DNA of 33,751 nucleotides from Streptomyces milbemycinicus (GCF_002154605.1 NZ_MUNE01000044.1:1-33751); one strand, 5' to 3'; counted from the first letter of the stretch, positions 7,540 to 15,490 are shown. The notes: generated by a model not told the origin, from the letters alone. Program-made: numbers and translations.

Positions 7540-8826
7540 CTAGGCCCCGTTGACGCCCGTAGCACCCTTTGCGCCTTCCGTGCCTTCAATATCCGGTGCA
7601 CTATCCGCTTTCCAGATCAGCGTGTCGACCTGCTTCGCGATGTCAGCTCGTACCGCGTCCACCATGTGCTGATACCGCGCGGCCATGGCCGTGGTCGACC
7701 ACCCCATGAGGCCCATGACGGCCCGCTCGGGGACACCGAGGATGAGCAGCACCGTGGCGGCCGTGTGGCGCGCGTCGTGCAGACGCCCGTCCCGAACTTT
7801 CGCCTCTGCCAGAAGAGCCTTCCATTCAGTCCAGTCCCGGCGGTGGGACGGGCTACGGCCGTGCTCATCCGGGAACACCAAGTCGTTGTCCTCCCAGCAC
7901 TTCCCAGCCTCCGTTCGCTCCACTTCCTGCGCCTTGAGGTGGGCACGGAGTAGGTCAACGAGCTGGTCGGGGAGACCGACCGCACGGCGGCCGGCGCGCG
8001 ACTTGGTGGTGGACAGCTCCGGGTTGGTTCGTCGCCTCTGCGGGCAGTACCCGGCGGCCTTGCGTCCGCACGGCTCCACGCACCCGTGGGCGTACTGCGG
8101 CCGGTGGCGACTACGACGGACAACGAGGAACCCACCCTCAAGGTCCACGTCCTCCCACTTCAACCCCAGTACCTCCCCTTGACGCAGTCCGAGAGCGAGG
8201 GCGACGGCCCATCGAGCGGAATTCCGGTGCTGGTCGGCAGCCTTCAACAGCCGCTGCACCTCTTGGACGCTGTAGGGCTCCACCTCGTACTCCCCCGTCT
8301 TCGGTGCCTTGGCCAACTGAACCGGGTTCTTGCCGAGATGGCCGCGCCGTACGGCCTCGTTGAGAGCGGTGCGGAAGGTGCGGTGCACCTGGTGAGCGGT
8401 CGCGGGCTTGCTGCCGTTGGCCTGCGTCTTCGCGTAGAACGCTTCAATGTGCTCGGGCTTGAGCCTGTCGAGTCGGTGGGCACCCAACCCAGGAATGAGG
8501 TGCTTCCGGACCGCAACGCCGTACCCGACCATCGTGTTGTCGTTGACGGCGAGGGGCGCGACGTTCTCAACCCAATGCGTCAGCCACGCTTTGACCGTCC
8601 ACGCCTTGCCCGGCTTCTTCACGGTCTTGGCGTCGCGCTGCTTCTCCAGCTCGCGTACGGCGGTCGTGACTTCAGCGCGGGTCTTCCGCTCGACATGGCG
8701 GCGGTCCGGCGTGCCGTCGTCGCGGACGCCGACAGTGACGCGGCCGTGCCATTTGCCATCCTTGCCGAAGTAGATCGAGCTGCGGCCGTTGGGCTGCCGG
8801 GTGCGCTTCTTCTGTTCCTCTGCCAC
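7540..8826 (-). CDS. int: tyrosine recombinase integrase
   Basis: A 428-residue site-specific recombinase. The catalytic set is visible: R215 in ALGLRQGEVLGLKWEDVD, K275 in TTKSRAGRR, H350 and R353 in LHDARHTAA, W376 at the usual second-His position (GLMGWSTTA), and nucleophile Y385 in ARYQHM. An N-terminal AP2-like arm-binding region (SSIYFGKDGKWHGRVTVG) and a SAM-like core-binding domain (residues about 75-165) precede it. A Cys-rich insert (HGCVEPCGRKAAGYCPQ, about 247-263) is common in AICE integrases. The GTG at 8826 follows AGGAG at 7 nt. It catalyses integration into and, with Xis, excision from tRNA-Cys. The gene carries a copy of the repeated hairpin leader. Confidence 0.95.
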   Translation of the reverse strand: MAEEQKKRTRQPNGRSSIYFGKDGKWHGRVTVGVRDDGTPDRRHVERKTRAEVTTAVRELEKQRDAKTVKKPGKAWTVKAWLTHWVENVAPLAVNDNTMVGYGVAVRKHLIPGLGAHRLDRLKPEHIEAFYAKTQANGSKPATAHQVHRTFRTALNEAVRRGHLGKNPVQLAKAPKTGEYEVEPYSVQEVQRLLKAADQHRNSARWAVALALGLRQGEVLGLKWEDVDLEGGFLVVRRSRHRPQYAHGCVEPCGRKAAGYCPQRRRTNPELSTTKSRAGRRAVGLPDQLVDLLRAHLKAQEVERTEAGKCWEDNDLVFPDEHGRSPSHRRDWTEWKALLAEAKVRDGRLHDARHTAATVLLILGVPERAVMGLMGWSTTAMAARYQHMVDAVRADIAKQVDTLIWKADSAPDIEGTEGAKGATGVNGA

Positions 8827-8861
8827 AGGCAGGCTCCTGTTTCTTGGTGTCGGGATGGAGA

Positions 8862-8904
8862 CCGGGGCGGCGGGCTGTCCTGTCCGGGAGTGCCGCCGCC
8901 CCGG
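8862..8904 (-). promoter_or_regulatory. hairpin leader, copy 1 (before int)
   Basis: CCGGGGCGGCGG (8862-8873) pairs perfectly over 12 bp with CCGCCGCCCCGG (8893-8904), around a 19-nt loop (8874-8892) shared with three other copies. A conserved TCGGGATGGAGACC block adjoins it on the int side. It lies in the xis-int gap, 36 bp upstream of the int start. Confidence 0.75.
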
Positions 8905-8910
8905 GCGTCG

Positions 8911-9138
8911 TCAAGCGGCGCGTTGGGCGGTGCGGAGACGGGTGACGTAGGCGGCCGGGGCGTCGACGGGGACGCGGCGGAGTCCGCCGACCATGACCGA
9001 CTCCAGTTGTCCGGTTCGGATGAGCTCGAAGCAGGTGGTACGGCCGATACGGAGACGGCGGGCGGCCTCTTCGACCTTGAGGAGGACAAGGGTCGGGTCT
9101 TCGGCGGGGGCGAGGGGGAGGGTGGTGTGTTCGTCCAC
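8911..9138 (-). CDS. xis: excisionase, AlpA/MerR-like HTH
   Basis: A 75-residue protein with one winged helix-turn-helix of the excisionase type: LLKVEEAARRLRIGRTTCFELIRTGQLESVMVGGLRRVPVDA. The GTG at 9138 follows CAGGAGTGAG. It directs the integrase toward excision by bending att DNA. It is transcribed just ahead of int. Confidence 0.88.
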   Translation of the reverse strand: MDEHTTLPLAPAEDPTLVLLKVEEAARRLRIGRTTCFELIRTGQLESVMVGGLRRVPVDAPAAYVTRLRTAQRAA

Positions 9139-9186
9139 GGCTCACTCCTGTGGGGCTGAGTTCATGGGCAGGTGCCGCCGCACAAA

Positions 9187-9359
9187 CCGCAATATCCGCA
9201 GAAACCCCGGGGATGCCCGTTGACCTGCGGTGATGCGTAGCGCGGGTGCCTGTGGGCGGTGCTCCGCAGAAACCCGCGATATTCCGCAAAAATCAGGGGC
9301 GGCCGTCAGCCGGCCCCGTTGGGTGGGGTGGCGCTCGGTTTTTTGCGGAATATCGCGGG
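9187..9359. other. inverted and direct repeats, candidate replication origin
   Basis: CCCGCGATATTCCGCAAAAA (9273-9292) and its exact complement (9340-9359) form a 20-bp inverted repeat around a smaller GGCCG/CCGGCC hairpin. Related direct copies (CCGCAATATCCGCAGAAAC at 9187, CCGCAGAAACCC at 9264) lie to the left. The repeats contain AT-rich cores in otherwise GC-rich DNA. The site lies between the replication genes and xis, which fits an origin, although a terminator role for the DUF3987 transcript (T6 tract at 9339) is also possible. The 341-bp gap 9139-9479 holds no gene. Confidence 0.5.
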
Positions 9360-9479
9360 ATTGTGCGACGGGCCCCCGTCCGTGATGCGTCGGGGGCCGC
9401 GTCGCAGGTCAGCGGGGGTGCCCGGGGGGTTCTGCGATTTCGCGATTTGTGCGAGGGGGGTTGTGTGCGCGACCGGGGG

Positions 9480-11042
9480 TCACTGGCCACCGTGGCGCAG
9501 CGACGGATGGGCAGTGAGGCGGGGTGCCGGTGGGCGTCCGCGCTTGCCGGTGCGCTCGGGTTGGTAGGAGCGCAGGTATCCGTGGTCTTCCAGCAGTGCG
9601 AGGGCCGGTTCCAGGTCGGCGACGGTGGGCACCTCGCTGCGGGACAGGACGCTGAAGACGTCCCGCCGGCTGACGTCCTCCCATCCGTTGTCCCTCAGCG
9701 CTTCCAGCACGCTGCGGGCACGGGACAGGACCGGGTCGGCGCCCATGACGTCGAACACGGCGAGGGCATGGGCGGTGTAGTACTCCCCCAGCTCGATCGC
9801 CGCGCGCATGGTGGCCTCAGTGACCGGGTGGGCGTAGCCGTTGCCGCCTTGTTCGGCGAGGTGCAGCAGCGCGGCCATGCGGGCGGTCGCCCCGGCGAGC
9901 TTTCCGGCCCAGTTGGAGATGTGGCCCAGCTTGCCGCCGCGTGCCTTGAGCTGTGGTTCGATGCGCTTCTGATAGGCGATCAGCGCCGCGTCCGCTTCCG
10001 GGGTGAGCTGGATGACGGCCGGGTCGGTCCACTCTGCCAGGGACAGGGCGAGGTCGATGACCCGGGCGGTGTAGGTGGCGGCCGTCTGCTCGGGGACCGG
10101 GTCGGTGATGATCTCGCGGTCGCCGACCGTGGACACGGGCAGGGAGTACAGGAAGCGGGCCAGCAGTCCGCGCCCCTCGAACCCCTTCACCTTCCCGATG
10201 TCCCTCAGCACGTCCGGCTGCACGGCAAGACCGATGGTCAGCGCAGGCGCGTCGATGTACTCGCGGCGGGTCTGCCGGTTCACCCTCAGCCGGTCCCCGG
10301 CATGCCCCTTCAGGAAGACCTCCATGTTGGGGGCCCCGGAGTAGCGGCCGGCGATGATGTCGAAGATGCCGCCCTCAGCGCTCATCACCGACAGCCGGCC
10401 GCCCTGCTCCGACATGAGCGAGGTCACCGTCTCGGGTGTCGAGTCGTCCGCCAACAGCACCGGTTCGGCGGGGACACTGAGCGTGTCCGCCGTCTGCGCG
10501 AGGCCCACGGCGGTCGCCACCATCTCATCCCGCTTGTCCCCGTCGGCTGACGCGGCCTTAGCGGCGGCCTTGTCCGCCGCTTCCTTGGCCAACCGCGCCG
10601 TCAGCTCCGCTTCCACGATCACGGGCTTCATCGCGGTCTTGAGCTGCTTCTCCGCCTCATAAAGGGGGTTGGTCAGCAACGCGAAGACGGCCGACTTGCG
10701 GTTGGCGGGCGGGAGCGCCACCACGGTGTAGAGGTTGGTGGGCTCACGCCAGTTGCCGCGTACGTGGACCACCGACCGGCCGCCGGCCGCCGTGGCGAGC
10801 ACGGCGAGGGCGATCGAACCGGCGAGGTCGACCGGAGTCTGTGTCTCCTCCGCGACGGCCGCCACGAACTCCCCCAACCAAGCGGGGAGGACGTGGGCGG
10901 GGAACTGCGGACGCTCCCGGCGGCCGGTGAGCGGAATGGGGTCCTCCCACACGTCCGGTGCCGCGTCGTCCTCGCCGGGCGGTTCTTCCAGGGTGGGCAG
11001 TCCGGCCCACAGGTCGGGGCTGTCCACAGGCTGTGGAGTCAT
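9480..11042 (-). CDS. DUF3987/YfjI family replication-associated protein
   Basis: A 520-residue protein with the DUF3987 layout: a short acidic N-terminus, FPAHVLPAWLGEFVAAVAEETQTPVDLAG, then a P-loop-like segment (ALPPANRKSAVF, residues about 109-120) in which the usual G-x-G-K-S is degenerate, followed by MSAEGGIFDIIAGRYSGAPNMEVFLKGHAGD and a C-terminal winged-helix-like part. In AICEs such proteins accompany prim-pol proteins and are thought to act in replication of the excised circle. It overlaps the upstream 96-aa gene by 4 bp. The altered Walker A argues for weak or absent ATPase activity. Confidence 0.82.
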   Translation of the reverse strand: MTPQPVDSPDLWAGLPTLEEPPGEDDAAPDVWEDPIPLTGRRERPQFPAHVLPAWLGEFVAAVAEETQTPVDLAGSIALAVLATAAGGRSVVHVRGNWREPTNLYTVVALPPANRKSAVFALLTNPLYEAEKQLKTAMKPVIVEAELTARLAKEAADKAAAKAASADGDKRDEMVATAVGLAQTADTLSVPAEPVLLADDSTPETVTSLMSEQGGRLSVMSAEGGIFDIIAGRYSGAPNMEVFLKGHAGDRLRVNRQTRREYIDAPALTIGLAVQPDVLRDIGKVKGFEGRGLLARFLYSLPVSTVGDREIITDPVPEQTAATYTARVIDLALSLAEWTDPAVIQLTPEADAALIAYQKRIEPQLKARGGKLGHISNWAGKLAGATARMAALLHLAEQGGNGYAHPVTEATMRAAIELGEYYTAHALAVFDVMGADPVLSRARSVLEALRDNGWEDVSRRDVFSVLSRSEVPTVADLEPALALLEDHGYLRSYQPERTGKRGRPPAPRLTAHPSLRHGGQ

Positions 11043-11329
11043 GAGGCCGCCCTCCCTTCGGCGGTGGTGGTGTGCGGGCAGACGCCGACGCGGACCCGGG
11101 CGCGTTCGTGATGCCCGCAGGCACAGCGCCAGTCCGCGACGGGGACGCCCTCACACTGGATCTGAAGCCCCGGGGTGATGCCGGTGACGGTGACCATCTG
11201 CGGGTCAGAACCAACGACAGAAAGGACGCCCTTGCGGGCGGCGACCTTCGATTCGCCCACGCGCGGCCGTGGCGGGCCCTGTACGGCGCCCTGAGGGCCG
11301 TTCGCGGGGGTTCGGGATGCTTTGCTCAC
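11039..11329 (-). CDS. conserved small zinc-binding-like protein
   Basis: A 96-residue protein with DWRCACGHHERARVRVGVCPH near the C-terminus, a likely Cys/His metal site. The N-terminal third is basic and Pro/Gly-rich. The gene overlaps both neighbours by 4 bp (ATGA), so it is translated with the replication genes. No named family is recognised. Confidence 0.72.
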   Translation of the reverse strand: MSKASRTPANGPQGAVQGPPRPRVGESKVAARKGVLSVVGSDPQMVTVTGITPGLQIQCEGVPVADWRCACGHHERARVRVGVCPHTTTAEGRAAS

Positions 11330-12210
11330 GCCGCACGCTCCACAGCCGCCTCAAGGCCGTTGGCGACCGCGCGGCGGGCGTACGCCTCCGGAACACCCAC
11401 CGAAACGGCGGTGGCCACGATCTCCTCACCGATCGCCGCGAGGCCGCACGGTCCGGGGCACGCGGCGTGCTGTGCGGCGAGGAACCGGGCGACGCCAAAC
11501 GCCTGTGATCCGGCGCCGGATTCGGTGCGGGCCCGCACCAGGGCGAGACCGCGTTCGAGACCGGTGCGGACGTATCGCTCGGTGTGGCGGCACCCGGTGG
11601 CCACCGACCGGCCCCACGTGGCGCGCGTCGGGAGGGAAGATGCCACCTCCCCCCGGCCGGGGGTGGTGTCTTCCTTCACCACCAAGGCGTGCACGGTCGC
11701 CGGGAGAACGGTCATGCGGCCGGTCCCGGGTCCGAGCCAACGGGCGTACTGCATGGAGGATTTGATGTCGACGCCCGGCCGGACCGCGTTCGATGACGGC
11801 ATGGCGCCCTGGTAGATCCAGTGTTCGCCCCGCGTCGTCGGCACGGCGCGGGTGACAGGCAGGGTCTCACGGGCCCACGCGACGGCCGCCGCGTTGTCCA
11901 GGTCGACCACCGTCAGCCCCGCCCCGCCGGGGTGATAGGCGACCGCCACCGCCTCACGCCACACCCGCGCCCACACGGGCGAGGTGAGAACCTGCGGGTC
12001 GGTGGTCGCGGCGGCCCACGCATGGCACGGCGCCGGGCACAGGCACGGTCCCGGCGTCTTCATGTTCGGCCGACCGCCGCACCGGGGCGGGGCGCCCGCG
12101 CAAGTGCAGCAGTTGCCGAACGGGACCTTGCCCCGCCGCAGGGGCAGGACCGGGACACCGGCCGCCGCGAGGGCGAGGGCGACCCGCAGAACTTCGGAAG
12201 TCGTGCTCAT
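11326..12210 (-). CDS. bifunctional DNA primase/polymerase (prim-pol, RepPP type)
   Basis: A 294-residue AEP-superfamily protein. The N-terminus (ALALAAAGVPVLPLRRGKVPF) and GLTVVDLDNAAAVAWA with its metal-binding DxD are the prim-pol hallmarks, followed by RGEHWIYQG and VDIKSS. A Cys-rich insert (CCTCAGAPPRC and PGPCLCPAPC, residues about 34-62) may bind zinc. A C-terminal helical part (about 215-290) follows. In AICEs this protein replaces Rep and starts replication of the excised element. ATG 12210 overlaps the methyltransferase stop by 4 bp. Confidence 0.9.
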   Translation of the reverse strand: MSTTSEVLRVALALAAAGVPVLPLRRGKVPFGNCCTCAGAPPRCGGRPNMKTPGPCLCPAPCHAWAAATTDPQVLTSPVWARVWREAVAVAYHPGGAGLTVVDLDNAAAVAWARETLPVTRAVPTTRGEHWIYQGAMPSSNAVRPGVDIKSSMQYARWLGPGTGRMTVLPATVHALVVKEDTTPGRGEVASSLPTRATWGRSVATGCRHTERYVRTGLERGLALVRARTESGAGSQAFGVARFLAAQHAACPGPCGLAAIGEEIVATAVSVGVPEAYARRAVANGLEAAVERAA

Positions 12211-12836
12211 GCCGCTGCCCTCCCTTCCAGGGCGAGGAACTGGGTGGCGATCCACTCGGTGTAGGCGGGGGGCACGGCCTGACGGGCTTCGATGTTGGTC
12301 ATCCAGGTGCAGCCCATGGCGTCGGCATAGGCCCGCTCGCCCTTGTGCTCGAACGCCAGCAGACCCTTGCGGTGCCAGCACGGCGGGACCAGGTCCCCGC
12401 CGCCGCCCCACGACGTCTCGAACACACGGTGACGGCGGACGCTGAGCCCGAACTGAGTCCCGCACAGCAGGTAGTCCGGCCTCAGCGGGGCTTCCGGAAC
12501 GTTCTCGATGACCCACGGCAGCCCCGACGCTTCCAGCCGCGCGCGGCCGGGAGTGAGCAGGTCGGGATGGTTCCCACGGCTTCCGCGCCACGCCGTAACC
12601 CGGGCGAAGTGCTGGCACGGCCACGACGCGTGAACCAGGTCGAAGCCGTCCAACGGGAAGGTGAGGGCGTCGGCCTGGTGGAAGGTGAAGGGGTAGTTCG
12701 GCTGCGGGCGGTTGTCGACGCCCACGACGTCGAACCCGGCGAGGTAGTAGCCCATAGACAGGCCACCCGCACCGCAGCAGAGATCCAGCACCCGCAGCCC
12801 GTTCGGCCGCCGCAGCGGCAGCACTCGCGCGCTCAT
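12207..12836 (-). CDS. C5-cytosine DNA methyltransferase-like protein (copy B)
   Basis: A 209-residue protein with the small C5-MTase layout. VLDLCCGAGGLSMGYYLAGFDVVGVD (motif I, SAM), HASWPCQ with catalytic C74 (motif IV), WVIENV (motif VI), VRRHRVFE (motif VIII-like) and a C-terminal YTEWIATQFL (motif X-like). There is no room for a normal target recognition domain. It is clearly paralogous to the adjacent copy A (same VGVD..PQP.YPFTF stretch). The SWPCQ in place of SPPCQ may alter the loop. It starts by ATGA overlap with copy A. Probably it protects the element or modifies host DNA; no cognate restriction gene is next to it. Confidence 0.86.
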   Translation of the reverse strand: MSARVLPLRRPNGLRVLDLCCGAGGLSMGYYLAGFDVVGVDNRPQPNYPFTFHQADALTFPLDGFDLVHASWPCQHFARVTAWRGSRGNHPDLLTPGRARLEASGLPWVIENVPEAPLRPDYLLCGTQFGLSVRRHRVFETSWGGGGDLVPPCWHRKGLLAFEHKGERAYADAMGCTWMTNIEARQAVPPAYTEWIATQFLALEGRAAA

Positions 12837-13516
12837 GCCGCCGTCCTCAGCGACAGTGCGCCCAGGAAGCTGCGGCCAAGCCATTCGGTGTAGGCGGGCG
12901 GGATGCACTCGCGGATGCCGTCGCGGTTCATCCACTCAACGCCCATCACCTTCCGAGCGAGGGCGACGCCGGAGAAGTTGCCGACGAACTGGCCGTAGTG
13001 GCCGGGCGGGATAGGACGGCCCATCTTGGCCTGCGGCACGGTGTGCGCGGGGTGCGGGAGCTGCGGCAAGTTCAGCAGTCCGCCGGCTTCGAAGTAGCGG
13101 TGCCGGTAGGTCTCCACGCCGAACATGGGCCCGCACAGCATCACCGGACGGCGCAGCTTGGACATGGCGCCCCGTACGTTCTCGATGACCCACGGCCGTC
13201 CGGTGGTCTCCAGCGCGGCGCGGGTGGGGGCGATCAGGTCGGGATGGTCGTTGCCGCGGATGCGCTGACAGTCGCTGTCGTGCTGGCACGGCGGCGAGGC
13301 GTGGATGAAGTCGAACTCTGCGCCGTGCCCGCGGATGAACGCAACCGCCTCAGCCTGCACGAAGGTGAAGGGGTAGCGGGGCTGAGGGGCGATGTCGACG
13401 CCAACGACGTCGAACCCGGCGAGGTGGTAGCCCATGCTCGCGCCGCCCTGGCAGCAGAACGCGTCCAGCAGACGCGGCCGGGAGGTGACTCGCCGGATCG
13501 GGGTGGGTTGGGCCAT
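12833..13516 (-). CDS. C5-cytosine DNA methyltransferase-like protein (copy A)
   Basis: A 227-residue C5-MTase family protein. LLDAFCCQGGASMGYHLAGFDVVGVD is motif I, IHASPPCQ with catalytic C77 is motif IV, WVIENVRGA is motif VI, TYRHRYFE matches motif VIII, and YTEWLGRSFL matches motif X. A middle segment (LPQLPHPAHTVPQAKMGRPIPPGHYGQF) longer than in copy B might serve as a minimal recognition region. ATG 13516 is preceded by a GTCTCCTG-containing leader (AGGAGAC on the coding strand) and by a copy of the repeated hairpin. It is translated with copy B. Confidence 0.88.
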   Translation of the reverse strand: MAQPTPIRRVTSRPRLLDAFCCQGGASMGYHLAGFDVVGVDIAPQPRYPFTFVQAEAVAFIRGHGAEFDFIHASPPCQHDSDCQRIRGNDHPDLIAPTRAALETTGRPWVIENVRGAMSKLRRPVMLCGPMFGVETYRHRYFEAGGLLNLPQLPHPAHTVPQAKMGRPIPPGHYGQFVGNFSGVALARKVMGVEWMNRDGIRECIPPAYTEWLGRSFLGALSLRTAA

Positions 13517-13555
13517 GCTGTAGGTCTCCTGTTCTGCTTCGTCGGGATACGGAGA

Positions 13556-13601
13556 CCGAGGGCGGCGGGCTGTCCTTGTCCGGGAGTGCCGCCGCCCTCG
13601 G
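13556..13601 (-). promoter_or_regulatory. hairpin leader, copy 2 (before methyltransferases)
   Basis: CCGAGGGCGGCGG (13556-13568) pairs perfectly over 13 bp with CCGCCGCCCTCGG (13589-13601). The 20-nt loop differs from copy 1 by a single extra T. Relative to copy 1 a stem G-C pair is replaced by A-T, a compensatory change. The TCGGGATACGGAGACC block adjoins it. Confidence 0.75.
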
Positions 13602-13607
13602 GCGTAG

Positions 13608-14117
13608 CTAGTTGTTCTTGGCCCAGTGGGCGTATTCCTGGCGGACGTAGCCGCGCGGATCGGCGGTGGCCGCCGGGTGTTCCGGCCAGTACGGGGCGCC
13701 GTGGTAGTCGCCCTCGCCGTCCCGGTCCCACTCGATGAGTCGGCGGGCCGCTTCCGTGGCCACCTCGGCAGCGTCGCCGAGGGCGCCGTCTTCTTCGTCG
13801 CGCAGCGCGATACGGTCCAGCAGTGCGGCTTTGCGAAGCCAGTACTCCCGGTCCAGGTCCTCGCCGAACGGCTTGTCAGCGGCCGTCTGAGCGGTCCATC
13901 CGATCTCGCGGACGATGCTCGGGGAGGACGCGTACGCTTCGTCCGGCGTGGGCCACGGTCCCGGCTCGGGGCGGTGGTCGGCTGTGGCGTACAGGCGGTT
14001 CCGCTTGCCGTCACGAGTGGGGTAGACGCCCACGGTGCCGGTCGTGAAGGTGCTGTCCAGTGCGGCGACGACGCGGTCGGTGTCGGTCGGGTCGCAGATG
14101 ACGCGGATCTCGAACAT
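13608..14117 (-). CDS. conserved AICE hypothetical protein, 169 aa
   Basis: Begins MFEIRVICDPTDTDRVVAALD, which resembles a small ferredoxin-like alpha-beta fold. The C-terminal half is acidic and rich in Trp/Tyr (WDRDGEGDYHGAPYWPEHP). ATG 14117 follows GGAGAG. It lies 18 bp after the 93-aa gene and before the methyltransferase leader. Function unknown. Confidence 0.78.
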   Translation of the reverse strand: MFEIRVICDPTDTDRVVAALDSTFTTGTVGVYPTRDGKRNRLYATADHRPEPGPWPTPDEAYASSPSIVREIGWTAQTAADKPFGEDLDREYWLRKAALLDRIALRDEEDGALGDAAEVATEAARRLIEWDRDGEGDYHGAPYWPEHPAATADPRGYVRQEYAHWAKNN

Positions 14118-14136
14118 GGCTCTCCTTTCGGCGGGT

Positions 14137-14418
14137 TCAGGTGGTAGGGAAGGTGACGCACATGGCGTCCGGGCCGGGGGTGGGGATGCGCTTCCCGGCC
14201 TTCTCGTGGACGGTTTCGTGTGCCGGGTCGGTGACGGTGTCGCAGACGAGCCGGCCGTCCGGGCTGAGGGTCCATCCGCTGTCGCCGAAGGCGGTTTCGG
14301 TGATGTACCGGACGGCCTCTTCCGGGCTGTCGAGGTGGGGGGTGAAGCCGTCGGCGTCGGTGGTGGCGCCGCACAGGTCGCACACGGCGATGTAGCAGGT
14401 GACCAGACGCGTTGCCAT
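14137..14418 (-). CDS. conserved hypothetical protein, 93 aa, CxxC
   Basis: Reads CYIAVCDLCGATTDADGFTPHLDSPEEAVRYITETAFGDSGWTLSPDGRLVCD. The CDLC pair with an additional Cys suggests a metal or redox site. It follows a GGGAGATCCC ribosome site. A typical small accessory AICE gene between the membrane proteins and the 169-aa gene; no function assigned. Confidence 0.72.
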   Translation of the reverse strand: MATRLVTCYIAVCDLCGATTDADGFTPHLDSPEEAVRYITETAFGDSGWTLSPDGRLVCDTVTDPAHETVHEKAGKRIPTPGPDAMCVTFPTT

Positions 14419-14430
14419 GGGATCTCCCGG

Positions 14431-14904
14431 CTAGGTGTGGAAGTGGTTGCGCTTGATGACGGCCTTGCGGATGTTGACCGTCGTGCCGCCGCTGGAGCGG
14501 TGGCCGAAGATCTGGACGGCGATCCAGCCGCCGAAGATGACGGCGGCGAGGATGATGAGTTGGTGGATGAGCGCGGCGAGGGCGGCGATGAACGTGGTGA
14601 GCAGCACGAGCCCGCCGCACACGGCGCCGAACCCGATGCCGCCGAGGGCGATGTTGACCGCCGTGCGCGAGACGGCCGGCTTGGCCGCGACCGGCGCGGG
14701 GTGGGTGGGTTCGATGGCGTAGCCGGTGATGACCCGGCCGTCGGGCATGACGACGCTCGCCACCGTCGGGATGGCGCCCGGCTGCATGGGCACGATCGGC
14801 GCCGTGTGCGCGGGCATGACGGGCATGGGGTGGTGGACTTCCACGGCCGCCGCGTCGTACCCGGCCGGGCCGTGCCAGTGGTGGGGCGTGGTGGGTTCGT
14901 GCAC
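14431..14904 (-). CDS. Spd-like membrane protein, 157 aa
   Basis: GTG 14904 follows AGAAGGGAG. The N-terminal half is His/Pro-rich and soluble. The C-terminal half has two adjacent strongly hydrophobic segments (FGAVCGGLVLLTTFIAALAALI and LIILAAVIFGGWIAVQIF). Small membrane proteins next to traB in Streptomyces elements usually belong to the Spd set, which helps the DNA spread through septa of the recipient mycelium; the assignment here rests on topology and position. Confidence 0.7.
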   Translation of the reverse strand: MHEPTTPHHWHGPAGYDAAAVEVHHPMPVMPAHTAPIVPMQPGAIPTVASVVMPDGRVITGYAIEPTHPAPVAAKPAVSRTAVNIALGGIGFGAVCGGLVLLTTFIAALAALIHQLIILAAVIFGGWIAVQIFGHRSSGGTTVNIRKAVIKRNHFHT

Positions 14905-14918
14905 GTCCCGTCTCCCTT

Positions 14919-15113
14919 CTAGCGGTCGTTTCCGGCGAGGGCGCTGGTCACGGCGGTGACAAGCTGGTTGACGGTGTCGCTGGCATCGGTGTCGGCGAGG
15001 TAGAAGCCGAAGAGCGCGGCGACCACGGCCGCACCGGCACCGAGGGCCTTGAAGCGCAGCAGCAGGGCCAGGCCACCGGCGAGCAGCAGCACGAGCGGGA
15101 TGGTGACGATCAC
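14919..15113 (-). CDS. small membrane protein, 64 aa
   Basis: GTG 15113 follows GGGAGGACCC; a TTG at 15125 is possible but overlaps the ribosome site. The product is nearly all hydrophobic: IVTIPLVLLLAGGLALLLRF and GAGAAVVAALFGFYL, two membrane segments. A likely Spd-type partner in conjugal spread, by position. Confidence 0.62.
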   Translation of the reverse strand: MIVTIPLVLLLAGGLALLLRFKALGAGAAVVAALFGFYLADTDASDTVNQLVTAVTSALAGNDR

Positions 15114-15131
15114 GGGTCCTCCCAAGGGTGG

Positions 15132-15383
15132 TCAGCGGGTGCCGGCGCGGTAGGTGCGCGCGGCGCGGTTGTAGATCCAGCGGCCGACGCGTATGCGCTT
15201 GCCGGTGGCCTGGCAGCGGCGGCAGTCCTTGCCGCGCTTGAGGCGTCCCTTGCGGTCGGTCTTGAAGGCGTGGCCCATGCCGTCGCACTTGCGGCAGTCG
15301 CCGAACGGGCTCAGCCAGCACTTGACGCTGTAACCGAGCGTGACCATGAGAAGGAAGGCGGTAGCGAGGGCGGGAAGGCTCAT
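15132..15383 (-). CDS. membrane-anchored zinc-ribbon protein, 83 aa
   Basis: An N-terminal membrane helix (ALATAFLLMVTLGYSV) is followed by two CxxC pairs in a DnaJ-like pattern, CRKCDGMGHAF and CRRCQATGKRI, about 20 residues apart, and a basic C-terminus. The domain should sit on the cytoplasmic side and may contact DNA or TraB. It is placed directly downstream of traB. Confidence 0.75.
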   Translation of the reverse strand: MSLPALATAFLLMVTLGYSVKCWLSPFGDCRKCDGMGHAFKTDRKGRLKRGKDCRRCQATGKRIRVGRWIYNRAARTYRAGTR

Positions 15384-15424
15384 CAGGGCCTCTCAGAGGG
15401 TGGTTTGAAGGGTTTCCGCAGGTG

Positions 15425-15490
15425 GGCCGCTAGGTGCTAGCGGCCAGATCAGGGGCGGTATGGGTCGCTAGCGGGGTTGCTACCGGTAGC
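15425..15490. other. palindrome cluster after traB, candidate clt transfer locus
   Basis: Three palindromes lie in 66 bp: GGCCGCTAG/CTAGCGGCC (15425-15445, 3-bp spacer), CGCTAGCG (15466-15473), and GCTACCGGTAGC (15479-15490). They share a CTAGCGG/GTAGCGG core. In Streptomyces conjugative plasmids, the cis-acting transfer locus recognised by the TraB C-terminal winged helix usually lies next to tra and contains short repeats. The 8-bp motifs here are not the published pSVH1-type ones, so this is a positional inference. Confidence 0.45.

Noticed and set aside
12833..14620. 595-aa extension of methyltransferase A
   Set aside because: Family sequence starts only at ATG 13516; the upstream part is Arg/His/Pro-rich and overlaps the 169-aa and 93-aa genes.
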